Assembly (NCBI RefSeq): GCF_030056655.1
Contig: NZ_JASHIE010000005.1
Location: 1-64,000, forward strand
Direction: 5' to 3'
From: Flectobacillus rivi
GTDB lineage: Bacteria > Bacteroidota > Bacteroidia > Cytophagales > Spirosomataceae
DNA: 64,000 bases
The stretch's first letter is position 1; every line of letters starts with the position of its first letter. The position numbers and the translations under genes were made by a program. The notes beneath the pieces are model-generated. The model saw only the letters and a list, made by a program, of their open reading frames with translations, did not search any database and was not told where the DNA came from. Shown piece by piece: positions 9,703-20,100 of the stretch.

Positions 9703-10188
9703 ATTTTAGGCGTTAAAGATTTGACATTCATTTCAGTTTTCAACACAACATAATATATATAGTATTTATTTTTTTAATTTTTTAAAAAGAAAGAATATCT
9801 ATTATGCTTATTATACTGTGGATTTGTGGAATACTTTTGTGAAAAAATATTTTCACGTTGTGATGTGAATAACTTTAATTTTATACACACTTAATATTTA
9901 ATTTATATACAATTAAAATATTGTTTATCAGCTAATTAACAAAAAATGGCACTTATCCACAGGTTACTTGTGTGGATAAATAGGACTTTTTCAACGGTGT
10001 GTTTGTTGGGGGATAAATGGTGTTTTTCTGTGGTATAACTTATCAAGTTATACACTTCGATATTTGGGCTCATTTTCTTTCCACAAACGCTTCAATTCTT
10101 TCCACAATTTTTGTACCCAAAATAGGGGTGTTTATCCACAAGATTTATACAGTCTTACACCGAAAAATGGCACTTATCCACAATTAGC
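9703..10188. other. candidate chromosomal replication origin (oriC)
   Basis: This 486-bp spacer holds no gene. About 9740-9800 and 9880-9945 are extremely AT-rich, suitable for strand opening. Six perfect matches to the DnaA box TTATNCACA lie in 320 bp: 9864-9872 (minus), 9881-9889 (plus), 9953-9961 (plus), 9971-9979 (minus), 10132-10140 (plus) and 10174-10182 (plus). A one-mismatch copy is at 10048-10056. Further perfect boxes continue into the neighbouring genes. mnmG, a common origin neighbour in bacteria, is 3 kb away. dnaA itself is not in the window, which is not unusual for this phylum. Identification is inferred from motif density, not from replication data. Confidence 0.72.
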
Positions 10189-11838
10189 CTATTTATCCTC
10201 AATTTTGAAGTCAAAACCTGATAGTTCGAAGTTCTGTTTGAGCTTAATCTTGTCTTTGATGTGCAAAATTTCTTCCGCGGGGGTGTTTTTATCCACAATT
10301 GCGGCATCCCAGCGTCCATTTTTGTTTGTATCTACAATTAATCGTACCCGATATACCCCTGGTGTCAAGAAATCGAATGTGTATTTCCCCGTTTTAGTGT
10401 GGATAAGTTCTTTTACAACTTCTTTTTTATCGTTTAACACCTGTACAATACACTGTTTTCCTTGTGGATTGTTGATTTGTCCTTCTATTAAACCATAATT
10501 TTCTGGATCTCGGAGCGGATTAAGCTGCTTGACAATCTTGTTGGTATCACCTTCTATCGACTGAAATGTATTTACGGGAATCTCAAGGGACAAAAACTCC
10601 TTTGGTTTTGGCGCTTCAGGGATTTTCAACAATACTTCTGTTTTATCCACATTCCATGAAAAATGCTTTTCAAGAATATCTACCTTTTTGAGGGTATCAT
10701 TCAGTATTTTAATCTTTTTCCAATCGAAGGTTCCTATTGGTTTACTGAATTTGATGGTATAACCAACTTCTTTTAAATCAACTTGTTGATTATTCTGTGG
10801 GCTTACCTCATATCTGAACTCCTCTACAAATGAATCTTCTTTTTTACCTTTTGCCTTGAACTTGATTTTCTGCTTAAAATCAAACTTCCTATCTAGTGAA
10901 TCCACAACGGTCATAGCGATCTTGATAGTATCTTGACTTACTTTCTTCAAGTTATACACACGTATCATATTCTTTTCCACAAGTTGATAAGGAATACTAT
11001 CTTGAGGATTTTCGAATTTGATGTCGACTTTTTTGACACCCTTATTCAACTCCACATAGTAATAATTGGTAGTTGTGCGTGTTTTACTCACCTTTACGGG
11101 AGAGTTATCTGCCTTGGCCACCTTAATTTTTAGTCCACTGACACTTTTATTAAGTTGCAGTGTATCAGTTATAAAGCCAATTTTTTCCTTCATTTCATCA
11201 TATAGAAGGTTACTGTTAACATCGGTAATAGCATAGATTCTGTACTTCCCTGCCGCTACGTTCTCAATTCTGAAATTTCCTGTACTATCTGTTTTTGTAA
11301 AATAGTAAGGCTTCATCTTATTGATTTTTAGTGTATCCGAATATCTGTACACTCCGACGGTAGCGTCTAACAGCCCTTTATTCTCGATAATATCTTCGAC
11401 ATTTCCTTCTATAGATAGTGAGTCAATCACCCCGCCAGTACTAAATACAATTCTTACGTTTTTGGCTGGGTTTCTTTCAGTTATGTCCTTAATGGCCTCT
11501 CTAAAATTGAAACTATAGGTTGTATTTGGCTGAAAGGCATCTTCAAAAGTAATACGAACACCTCTGGGCATTGTTTTAGTAGTAAAAAAAGGCTCCGTAC
11601 TTGGCGTTATTAATAGCTGTTGTTGAAGGTTATCCACATTGATATACTCATCAAACTGAATCTCGATACTTTTTCCTTTATAGTTTTTGGACTGATTAGC
11701 AGGGATACTCATTACTAATTTTGGTGCGAGGGTGTCTTTTTTACCTCCTGTGGGTGCTACAACCTGCGCACAACTAAATAACGCCTCTATGAATAGAAAT
11801 CCTAGAAAAGTTATCAAGACTATGTTAATTACTTTCAT
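10189..11838 (-). CDS. Ig-like domain lipoprotein
   Basis: The 549-residue product has a lipoprotein signal peptide with lipobox LFSC and mature start CAQVVAPTGGKKDTLAPKL. That PTGGxKDTxxP beginning, followed by an SbsA-type Ig-like domain (about 35-130; FDEYINVDN is the usual core), is typical of a conserved Bacteroidota lipoprotein family. A middle beta-rich part and a carboxypeptidase-regulatory-like C-terminal segment follow. Function is unknown; it is probably anchored to the outer membrane. The coding sequence contains perfect DnaA boxes at 10289, 10398, 10643, 10952 and 11630, so part of its sequence may serve the adjacent origin. Confidence 0.85.
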   Translation of the reverse strand: MKVINIVLITFLGFLFIEALFSCAQVVAPTGGKKDTLAPKLVMSIPANQSKNYKGKSIEIQFDEYINVDNLQQQLLITPSTEPFFTTKTMPRGVRITFEDAFQPNTTYSFNFREAIKDITERNPAKNVRIVFSTGGVIDSLSIEGNVEDIIENKGLLDATVGVYRYSDTLKINKMKPYYFTKTDSTGNFRIENVAAGKYRIYAITDVNSNLLYDEMKEKIGFITDTLQLNKSVSGLKIKVAKADNSPVKVSKTRTTTNYYYVELNKGVKKVDIKFENPQDSIPYQLVEKNMIRVYNLKKVSQDTIKIAMTVVDSLDRKFDFKQKIKFKAKGKKEDSFVEEFRYEVSPQNNQQVDLKEVGYTIKFSKPIGTFDWKKIKILNDTLKKVDILEKHFSWNVDKTEVLLKIPEAPKPKEFLSLEIPVNTFQSIEGDTNKIVKQLNPLRDPENYGLIEGQINNPQGKQCIVQVLNDKKEVVKELIHTKTGKYTFDFLTPGVYRVRLIVDTNKNGRWDAAIVDKNTPAEEILHIKDKIKLKQNFELSGFDFKIEDK

Positions 11839-11952
11839 GTGAATATGTTGAAAACTTTGTTGATAATAGAATCGTATGTGTATAACTTTTGCTATTATAT
11901 TGAAATTGTTTATTTATAAGGTATTTAGTACTTATAATTATCAACAAAAATA

Positions 11953-11983
11953 ATCCCTCGGCAATATATAATCACCGAGGGAT
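11953..11983 (-). terminator. terminator of the methyltransferase gene
   Basis: ATCCCTCGG...CCGAGGGAT is a perfect 9-bp stem. On the minus strand it is followed by TTATTTTTG. Confidence 0.75.
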
Positions 11984-12045
11984 GTTGATAAATATGTTAA
12001 TAAGTATTAAATCTGTGGGAAAATCAGAGAATATGTCGTGGAAAA

Positions 12046-12936
12046 CTACTTTTTCTCGAAGATATAGATGATGCTTGAGTAATTATTGTTCTGCTTCGCT
12101 CCTACCCTATTTGATTTGAGTCCGCTTAAAAACGATTCCACATAGTTAGTATTTCCTTGTTGGTATTTTGTGGAGAGCATACTTACATAGAAAGAATCAA
12201 ACTTCATGGGTAAGTGCTCTTTCAATCTGAATCCGTGATTTTCGAAAAGTTGCTGAATGCTATTTCTCGAAAAATGATACAAGTGTCTTGGTACATCGTA
12301 GGCAGCCCAGTGCTCTTGATAAATTTGAGCGTCCTTAGATTCATGGTTCGGAACTGCAATAATTACCTTTCCTTTTTGGGTGGATTTGTCCTTTAAGAAC
12401 TCTACTGTTTCGTTTAGTAAGTGAACATGCTCAAGTACGTGCCACATCGTAATAATATCAAATTGTTGGTCTTGATATGAGCCAAGAATTTCTGAAGGAA
12501 TAGAAATCTGATTAATTTCTTCGGCCATTGTTCGAGCGCCATCGCTTGGCTCTACCCCTGAGACTTTCCATCCATTTGTTTTGGCAGCGTTCAAAAACAT
12601 TCCTGTTCCACAACCAATATCGAGTAGGCTACCTTGTTTTCCTCCGTTGAGTTTATTGATTAAATCTACTTTTTGCTGAAGCGTTATTTTTCTTACTTGG
12701 TGGTAGATTTTTGAAATGATACCTTTCGAGGTGTTACTATGCGAAATGTAGTTTTCGGACTGATAGTATTTCCCGATAGTGTTGGCTGTTGGTCTTGGAT
12801 TGGTAAATTTGAAGCCGCATTTTTGACAAGATACAATATCAAATTTTTCATGACTTACAGTGAAGTCATCGCAGGTAATATATTTTTGGGTTTGGGTATG
12901 CTGACAAACTGGACACTTCTCTAGTAATTCTTGCAT
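12046..12936 (-). CDS. class I SAM-dependent methyltransferase with N-terminal zinc ribbon
   Basis: The 296-residue protein begins with a four-cysteine ribbon (Cys8, Cys11, Cys37, Cys40; CPVC...CQKC), then the Rossmann SAM site LLDIGCGTG (104-112), the acidic GVEPSD strand and the HVLEHVH motif IV region. This Methyltransf_23 arrangement is widespread near sugar or surface-polysaccharide genes, but here it stands between mnmG and the Ig-like lipoprotein, so the substrate cannot be told. It has its own terminator. Confidence 0.85.
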   Translation of the reverse strand: MQELLEKCPVCQHTQTQKYITCDDFTVSHEKFDIVSCQKCGFKFTNPRPTANTIGKYYQSENYISHSNTSKGIISKIYHQVRKITLQQKVDLINKLNGGKQGSLLDIGCGTGMFLNAAKTNGWKVSGVEPSDGARTMAEEINQISIPSEILGSYQDQQFDIITMWHVLEHVHLLNETVEFLKDKSTQKGKVIIAVPNHESKDAQIYQEHWAAYDVPRHLYHFSRNSIQQLFENHGFRLKEHLPMKFDSFYVSMLSTKYQQGNTNYVESFLSGLKSNRVGAKQNNNYSSIIYIFEKK

Positions 12937-13124
12937 CGTATTCTGGATTATGTTGATACAACAAATATACTAAAAGTCTATTTATACTTTGGGGTGGAAT
13001 AATTGATGACACTAAAATGTATAGAACTATAATTATTTCATCTTTATAGATGAATGAGTGTAATCTGATAGTGGTTCTTATTTTCGTTTACATTCTTAGT
13101 TCAAAATCTAAGTCTGTTTTAAAT

Positions 13125-13156
13125 ACAAAAGCCACTGTGGAAACAGTGGCTTTTGT
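13125..13156 (-). terminator. terminator of mnmG
   Basis: A perfect 14-bp stem, ACAAAAGCCACTGT and its complement around a GGAA loop, lies downstream of mnmG. Confidence 0.8.
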
Positions 13157-13213
13157 TAATTGCATTATTCAAATTATATCAACCAGTACAAGCGTTACGC
13201 TAGCATCTACAAC

Positions 13214-15076
13214 TTATCTTCCCATGAATACCATGAGTACAGAAATATCTGAAGCAGAAACACCACTAATTCTGGATGCTTGACCGATAGTTGCTGGTCT
13301 GATTTTACTAAGTTTTTGTCTACCTTCAATCGAAATAGCTGAAAGTCTGCCATAATCAAAATCTGATGGGATTGCCAAATCTTCTAGTTTTTGCATTTTA
13401 TCAACCATCTGCTGTTCCTTCTCAATATAGCTTTCGTATTTGATATTGATTTCAGCTTGTTCCAATGTCTCTTCTGTATATTGATCTAAATATTCAGAAA
13501 TCTCCTCACTTAAGTTTTTAATTTCTGCAAGTGTTACATTTGGACGTCTCAGGAGATTCAGCAAAGAAGTACCCTCTTTGAGCGGAGCTGTTCCGATGGC
13601 TTCTAGTTTTTCGTTAACTTCAGCAGGTTTTACTTTCTTATGTTTTAATTCATTTACGAGTTGAGCAGTTGTTTCTTTTTTTGCTTTAACTTTTTGTAAA
13701 CGTTCATCTGAAGCTAATCCAATATTATATCCTCTTTCTGTTAATCGAATATCTGCATTATCTTGACGAAGTAAAGTTCTGTATTCTGCTCTTGACGTAA
13801 ACATGCGGTACGGCTCTTCGGTACCTTTGTTGATAAGGTCATCGATAAGTACACCAATGTATGCTTCTGAGCGTGATAATACAAAATCCTCTTTATCATG
13901 TGCTCTTTGGTGAGCATTGATACCTGCCATCAAGCCTTGACACGCCGCTTCTTCATAACCAGTAGTTCCATTGATTTGACCAGCAAAGAATAAATTACTA
14001 ATCAATTTTGTCTCTAAAGTTTGTTTTAGCTGTGTTGGTGGGAAATAATCATACTCAATCGCATAGCCTGGACGGAACATTCTTACATTCTCAAAACCTG
14101 GAATTTTTTTCAAGGCTGCATATTGTACGTCTTCTGGCAATGAAGTTGAGAAACCATTCACATAAACCTCCACTGTATTCCAACCTTCTGGTTCCACAAA
14201 AATTTGATGACGTTCTTTTTCTGCAAAGCGGTTAATCTTATCTTCTACTGATGGACAATATCTTGGACCAAGTCCTTTGATACGTCCGGCAAACATAGGA
14301 GATTTTTCAAAACCTGTTTTTAAGACATCATGAACTTCTTGATTCGTATAGGTAATCCAACAGCTTCTTTGCTCTTTTAATGGTTCTGTGTCTAAATAGG
14401 AAAATTTAGCAGGATTTTCGTCTCCTTTTTGTTCTTCCATTTTAGAAAAATCCAAACTACGTGCATCTACTCTTGGAGGAGTTCCTGTTTTCATTCTACC
14501 AGCTTCAAAGCCAAGTTCCACCAATTGCTCGGTGATTCCTGTTGCTTTTCCTTCAGCTGTTCTACCACCTCCAAAGTTTTTTTCACCAATATGAATTAAT
14601 CCATTCAAGAATGTTCCATTAGTTAGTACGACAGATTTTGCTCGGAATTCTATCCCAAGTTGAGTCTTTACACCAACTACTTGGTTATTTTCCACTATTA
14701 ATCCTGAAACCATCTCTTGCCAAAAATCTATATTTAGGTTTCTTTCAAGAGCTAATCTCCATTCTTCAGCGAATCGCATACGGTCTGACTGGCAACGTGG
14801 CGACCACATAGCAGGACCTTTTGAGCGATTCAGCATTCTAAACTGAATCATGGTTTTATCAGAAATAATTCCTGACATACCACCAAGTGCATCTACCTCT
14901 CTTACGATTTGTCCTTTTGCCACGCCACCCATTGCAGGGTTACATGACATTTGAGCAATCGTATTCATATTCATGGTAATTAGTAGCACTTTAGAACCCA
15001 TAGTTGCGGCAGCGTGTGCAGCTTCGCATCCTGCGTGTCCAGCTCCAACTACTATTATGTCATAGTTACTGTGCAT
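13214..15076 (-). CDS. mnmG: tRNA uridine-5-carboxymethylaminomethyl modification enzyme MnmG (GidA)
   Basis: With MnmE this FAD protein installs the carboxymethylaminomethyl group on wobble uridine 34 of several tRNAs. The 620 residues are full length. Visible are the FAD dinucleotide fold VVGAGHAGCEAA (residues 9-20), the family motif CNPAMGGVAKGQIVREVDALGG (from about residue 46), GTFLNGLIHIG, and the C-terminal helical domain ending in the SRISGVSASDISVLM motif. The gene is a frequent neighbour of oriC in bacteria, which agrees with the DnaA-box cluster 3 kb away. mnmE is not in the window. Confidence 0.97.
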   Translation of the reverse strand: MHSNYDIIVVGAGHAGCEAAHAAATMGSKVLLITMNMNTIAQMSCNPAMGGVAKGQIVREVDALGGMSGIISDKTMIQFRMLNRSKGPAMWSPRCQSDRMRFAEEWRLALERNLNIDFWQEMVSGLIVENNQVVGVKTQLGIEFRAKSVVLTNGTFLNGLIHIGEKNFGGGRTAEGKATGITEQLVELGFEAGRMKTGTPPRVDARSLDFSKMEEQKGDENPAKFSYLDTEPLKEQRSCWITYTNQEVHDVLKTGFEKSPMFAGRIKGLGPRYCPSVEDKINRFAEKERHQIFVEPEGWNTVEVYVNGFSTSLPEDVQYAALKKIPGFENVRMFRPGYAIEYDYFPPTQLKQTLETKLISNLFFAGQINGTTGYEEAACQGLMAGINAHQRAHDKEDFVLSRSEAYIGVLIDDLINKGTEEPYRMFTSRAEYRTLLRQDNADIRLTERGYNIGLASDERLQKVKAKKETTAQLVNELKHKKVKPAEVNEKLEAIGTAPLKEGTSLLNLLRRPNVTLAEIKNLSEEISEYLDQYTEETLEQAEINIKYESYIEKEQQMVDKMQKLEDLAIPSDFDYGRLSAISIEGRQKLSKIRPATIGQASRISGVSASDISVLMVFMGR

Positions 15077-15192
15077 CTTATTTATGTTGTTTACTAATTG
15101 GTTTTCTTTTTGATTGGTATAAATTTTCCTATCAGTATTTTATTTGAACATGATTTGTTAAAATAAAATCAAAACGTGGAATCTTATAATTG

Positions 15193-15208
15193 TGTGGAAC
15201 GTGAAAAT
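15193..15208 (+). promoter_or_regulatory. degenerate parS-like half site
   Basis: TGTGGAACGTGAAAAT has a perfect right half (ACGTGAAA) of the ParB site TGTTTCACGTGAAACA but a poor left half: 11 of 16 positions agree. Confidence 0.2.
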
Positions 15209-15230
15209 TCGAATAGTGATTTTTTGTAAA

Positions 15231-15246
15231 TGTTCCACGTGGAGAC
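15231..15246 (+). promoter_or_regulatory. parS-like ParB-binding site
   Basis: TGTTCCACGTGGAGAC agrees with the first 13 positions of the 16-bp palindromic parS variant TGTTCCACGTGGAACA. It lies in the mnmG-ybeY spacer, about 5 kb from the candidate origin, where parS sites are normally found. The last three bases do not match, and no parA or parB gene is in view. Confidence 0.4.
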
Positions 15247-15261
15247 TTTTTTCAAAACTAC

Positions 15262-15693
15262 TTATTTGGCAAAGTCTGTTCGGAATAGTTGAATATACTT
15301 TGATTCAATTACTCTCATTTCTGCCTCTTCTTCATCAGTATGGTCATCATATCCACAAAGGTGAAGAAGCCCATGCGCCAGTACTCTAAGTATCTCATCG
15401 TCGAACCGCACGTTCAAATCTTTGGCGTTGTCTTCAACTCGTTCCACACTTACAAAGATGTCCCCTTCGATGGTTTCCTCTTCTTCTGAATTATCGAAGG
15501 TGATAATGTCAGTTAAGGTGTCGTGGTCTAAGTACTCAACATTTATTTGGTGAAGATAGTTGTCTGAGCAAAAGATATAGTTGAGATTACCCATCCTAAA
15601 TCCCTCTAATTCAGCTACTTTTTTCAACCACGATTTGGTCTTTACTTTATATTTCAAATTGAATGAGATGTCCTCATTAAAGAATGTAATCAT
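15262..15693 (-). CDS. ybeY: endoribonuclease YbeY
   Basis: YbeY is a single-strand endoribonuclease needed for 16S rRNA 3'-end maturation and ribosome quality control. The 143-residue protein has the zinc motif HGLLHLCGYDDH with His107 and His111. At the usual third-ligand position there is Asp117 followed by His118, a variation I recall as common in this phylum. The N-terminal extension typical of longer homologues is absent. It is encoded upstream of mnmG on the same strand, separated by 185 bp holding the parS-like site. Confidence 0.93.
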   Translation of the reverse strand: MITFFNEDISFNLKYKVKTKSWLKKVAELEGFRMGNLNYIFCSDNYLHQINVEYLDHDTLTDIITFDNSEEEETIEGDIFVSVERVEDNAKDLNVRFDDEILRVLAHGLLHLCGYDDHTDEEEAEMRVIESKYIQLFRTDFAK

Positions 15694-15883
15694 ATCGATA
15701 AATATTTACCTTGGATATCTTAATAATTGAGAGGCAAAAGATTTGCTGTTTGTAAAAGCGGTTTGGTATGAGCTTTGATGCAAAAGCCTACAAAGATACT
15801 ACATAAATTCGACGTAGTGAAAATCAAACAATTAGAACGATACTATGTATCTTAGTTTTTTAGAAAAAGTAGTTTTAAATTTT

Positions 15884-17134
15884 ATGAAACGCCATCTATC
15901 GCTAGTCATTTTATTGCTATTTACTCAGGTATGTGTTTCTGAAGCACAGAAAGATAATCTCAGGAGAGATGAGCAAGTAATAGGCACACCATTACCTAAT
16001 AACTGTGATAAGATTATTTATGCAGTTACGCTTCCTGGCGTGATTTTGTCTTTGGGTACGCAAGACCAAAATCAAGATCGAGTAGAAATGACAGCCCTCC
16101 TACCCTTTCGTTGTAATGCTATCGCTAAAACATTTAACAATAAAATTCTGGCAGTAGAAGCCGACAAAAATGTGTCCTTACCAGTGTATGAATTTAGTCC
16201 TTCCTCTAAAACGGGTAAATACACAAAATGGAAATTACCCTCACACAATGATGGAGGATGGATTTCGGGAGGAACAGACGGGCTTGGACGCATCTATTTT
16301 GCCACGACTACCATGAAATATTTGGTCAGAATAGATTTAAGATTGAATGATGTGGAAGTGATTTGGAGTTCAAAAGAGAAAATATATGGAGGGAATAAGA
16401 TAACCTGTACAGAAGGATGTAATTTTTATGTGAATGAAAAATCTGAAATCCTTATCAAAGAGAATAAGAAAAACATTAGCTACAAGGTAGTGGCGAATGA
16501 AAGCCCGTATTTGTATGAAACTAAAACGATGGAAGGCTTTTTCAATACAATTACTGTAAATGACTGGTATGAGTTTACCAATGATAAGCAGCAAAATACC
16601 TCAATGTTTGTCATGAGAGATGGAATTACGGTATTCAAGGATGGTGAGTATAGACCCAAAGTAGTAAAGGTAGATACGCTCAGATTTGGGATTGTAACAG
16701 ATATTGCAGGCTGTGACGCCAAGGAAAATAAAAAGCCTAGGATTATCATTAATGAAAAAAGAGAGAAAGAAATACTTGAAGCTGCCACTAAAAAGGAAAG
16801 TATAAGACTAGAAAAAATCTTATTTAAGTTAGGACTCTCAGAGTTACAAACTACCTCATATCAAGAATTGGATGAATTGGTGATGATTCTTTTGAAAAAT
16901 AAACAGCTAAAAATCTTATTAGAAGGACACACTGACATATCTGGAGATGCGGATGATAATTTCAAACTATCCATTGAGCGTGTAAATACTTGTAGAGATT
17001 ATTTGATAAAATACGGCGTAAGTCCTACAAGAATCAACACAAAAGGATATGGAGGTACCAAGCCATTGGTGAAGGTAGGAAGTGAAAGTGAGCGAGCCGT
17101 GAATCGAAGAGTTGAAATAAAGTTTGTAGAATAA
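15884..17134 (+). CDS. exported protein with C-terminal OmpA domain
   Basis: I chose the ATG at 15884 because it gives a proper signal peptide (MKRHLSLVILLLF...SEAQ); an ATG at 15845 would add 13 residues in front of it. The middle (about 25-290) has no sure family but looks like beta-propeller blades (GGWISGGTDGLGRIYFATT). The last 110 residues are an OmpA-like peptidoglycan-binding domain: EGHTDISGDADDN, LSIERV, GYGGTKPL and NRRVEI are all recognisable. It probably links the outer membrane or periplasm to the cell wall. It stands alone, between oppositely directed genes. Confidence 0.8.
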   Translation: MKRHLSLVILLLFTQVCVSEAQKDNLRRDEQVIGTPLPNNCDKIIYAVTLPGVILSLGTQDQNQDRVEMTALLPFRCNAIAKTFNNKILAVEADKNVSLPVYEFSPSSKTGKYTKWKLPSHNDGGWISGGTDGLGRIYFATTTMKYLVRIDLRLNDVEVIWSSKEKIYGGNKITCTEGCNFYVNEKSEILIKENKKNISYKVVANESPYLYETKTMEGFFNTITVNDWYEFTNDKQQNTSMFVMRDGITVFKDGEYRPKVVKVDTLRFGIVTDIAGCDAKENKKPRIIINEKREKEILEAATKKESIRLEKILFKLGLSELQTTSYQELDELVMILLKNKQLKILLEGHTDISGDADDNFKLSIERVNTCRDYLIKYGVSPTRINTKGYGGTKPLVKVGSESERAVNRRVEIKFVE

Positions 17135-17164
17135 AAAAAGGCCAGCATTCGCTGGCCTTTTTTT
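17132..17164. terminator. bidirectional terminator
   Basis: GGCCAGC-ATTC-GCTGGCC is flanked by A7 and T8 runs between convergent genes, and it overlaps the stop codon of the minus-strand gene at 17163. Confidence 0.85.
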
Positions 17165-20100
17165 ATTGAATCTTTTTGAAGTAGTAATCTACTTGTTGCT
17201 TGTAATAAGGATTCAGGTTTGGAGGAACTGTTTTGAGCAATTCCGTTTGTTTTTGCTTATCCTTTACATATTGTTGAAATTGTGGAGGAACCTTTCTTTC
17301 GTAGTTTTTAGCTGTTTCTGCTTTACGTTTTTGGTCTTCCTCTTGTTCTTTCAAAGCTTTTTCAGATTCGAGCAAACGAGTTAGAAGTTCTTGTTGACGT
17401 TTTATTAAATCAGGATTTAGACGTTTATTGACTAGATCAGTTTCAGTTTCTTCCATTTTCTTCAAAAGGTCTTTTACTTCATCGCCTAGTTTCTTACCAA
17501 TTTCAGTGCCTTTTTGATTATCCATCATATCCTGCAACATCTTTCTGATTTGAGCTTGCTCGCGGGCTAGTTTAGCTAAATCCTCAGACATACCACCTTT
17601 GCTTTGAGAACCTTTTTGCAGGGTTTGTTGCATTTTCTGATTCAAATCTTTCTGACTCTGCCCCATTCCTTTTTGATTTCCTTTGTTTTTACCTTTCCCA
17701 CTTCCAGAACCAGCCATCATCATTTGCTGGTTTTGTTGCATTTGTTTTTGAACATCAGATAACAAAAGAGCTAAGTTGTTCATCGATGTCATGGCAAACT
17801 GTTGCTTCGAGGCAGTCATTGCCATTTTACGATCCTTAATGAGTTTAACGGCATCGCCCATATAAGTTTTCATATTGCCCATTTCTCTTGTTACAAATGT
17901 TTCAATTTGTAATACTCGTTTAGAAAGGGTGTATAAGCTGTCTTCGATAACTTTAGCGTCATCCTGAAGCTTGATTTGTTCTTGCGATAATTTCACAAAT
18001 CGAGGGTCAGAAGGCATAATGCCTCTAAAGTCTTTCATGAGCTGTTCTTGGTCAAAAGAGAGTTTTACGAGGTTTTCTAAGATTTCACGTAATGTTTCTA
18101 TGTTTTCCTCATTCTCTTTCATTTCAGCTTGTTGTTTCATCTGTGCAAGCTTTTGAGCCATATTCTTCATGTTCTTCGCTGCTTTCTTTTGTTTACCAGC
18201 GGCAGACTTATTATCGCCCTTATCCATTTTCTGCTGAGCATCTTTCTGGTCATCCGAAATATCCTCTTGCTGCTGTTTATCTAATTCAAGCGGATCTGAA
18301 TTTTTAACTTCATTGTTAAGCTTATCAGCATCTTTCAAGTCTTTTTTTACATCGTCAAACTCTTTACTAAGCTTTTCTTGCTCTTTTTTCAAATCTTCTG
18401 TTTGCTGCGACTTATCTTGACTTTGAGGCTTTTTGCTAAGCTCCTCGTTTTTCTCCGCTAGATTTTCCTGTTTCTCAGCTTGCTTTTCAAGTTCCTTGAT
18501 AGCTTTGTCGAGTTTCTGCTCTACTTGAAGTTTCTTGAAAAGGTTTTGCATACGCTCTAGCTCCTTTTCAGTATTACGCTCTTTGTTTCGAAGTTTATCC
18601 ATCTGATCATTGATATGATTATCTTCTGGATTTTTCTCTAACATTTTTTTCAATTCTTCGTAAAGCTTTTGCGTCTCAGGATCCATCAATTGATTCATCA
18701 TTTTCTGTAATGCTTCCATTTTTTGTTGCATTTCAGGTTTTTGCTCATTGAATCTTTGTTGTTTATCCGTAAGATTTTGATTTTGCTCTTGAAGCTTTTT
18801 GATTTCATTCATCAAATCTTCTTTTTTCTTAGCAATCTCTTCAATGAGTTTTTTATCTTGAAAATCTAGGTCTTTCTTATTTTTCAAGCGATTTTCTAGC
18901 GCTGCTAATTCTTTGCGAAGCTTTTGAGCTTTTTCGAGCGTTTTATCTAATTGAGCCTCAGTTTTATCGATAGAGTTATCAATTTCTTTATTAATGTCAT
19001 TTTTGCTTGGAATGATATAGTTCAATAATTGCGAACGCGTTGATTTTGGCCCATTTACGGCATCATTATCCCAAACTTGAACATAATATTCAACTTTGTC
19101 CGAAGGATTCAATTTAAGGCTATCCATAGCCCATTGTTGATAAAATCCTTGGATTGATTGCATTTTGTTTACAGGAATATTGAAATTGCGATAATTGCCA
19201 TTATTAGGCTTCCCATCGCGCAAAATTTTATAAAATACAGCTAAACGGCTTAATCCATAATCATCAGCTATACTTCCACCTAAAACCATGTAGTTGTAAA
19301 GCGTGGAATCTTTGTATTGTTCAAGACTGATTTGTGGATATTTGTCAGGAATAACATTCAGGTTAAAATCAATTCCTTGGTTTGAACTAGAATATTGGTT
19401 TTTGAGCGATACCTGATAAGCGCTCGAACGAGTTGCTTTCAATCTGAAGTCATATCCCCCACCGAGCATTTTCTTCTCCGCAAAATATCGCTTTTTATCT
19501 CCGTCAAAAGAAAATACGATAGAGTCTGTATCAGTCACAGTAAAGTTCCAGTCGATAAGCGTACCTTCAGGTACTGTGATATTACCCATATTTTGTAGTT
19601 GCTCATCAGGTTTGTTCAAATAAGCAGGATAATGGAGTGTTACATCGAAGAAGCCAAGGGTTGGTTTATTAACAACTTCTATCTCATAGTTACCTGATTT
19701 AAAGCCAGCCGCTTCGAACGTAAAATCTGTATTGTCTTGCAACTTAGAAAACGTAAATGAGTAGTGACGACTATCTATAGCCTCCATTTTCATTTTTCTA
19801 TCATTGACTAATACATAAACCGCATCAGGAATCGTATTGCCACGAAGAGCAAGATTAACCGTAAAGTCTTCGTTTTTAAAAGCTTTTAGATTTTTGTTTC
19901 CTAATTCAAAGCTAAAAGGAGCTTCTTCTTGATATTCGTTTTTGAAGTTGACAATACGTTCAGTACTTTTTGAAAAGAAGGCAGGATAAATCAATAATAA
20001 CCCAAAAATTACCACAGCTGGTACTGCCATATATTTGAGGTATCTTTTGTTGTGGTCAATTTTGATGGCATCGGCAAAGCGAATAATAGCCAATTGCTGT

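Noticed and set aside
10064..10498. 144-codon plus-strand frame at the origin side
   Set aside because: It is antisense to the Ig-like lipoprotein gene and covers origin DnaA boxes; the minus-strand gene has lipobox and domain evidence.
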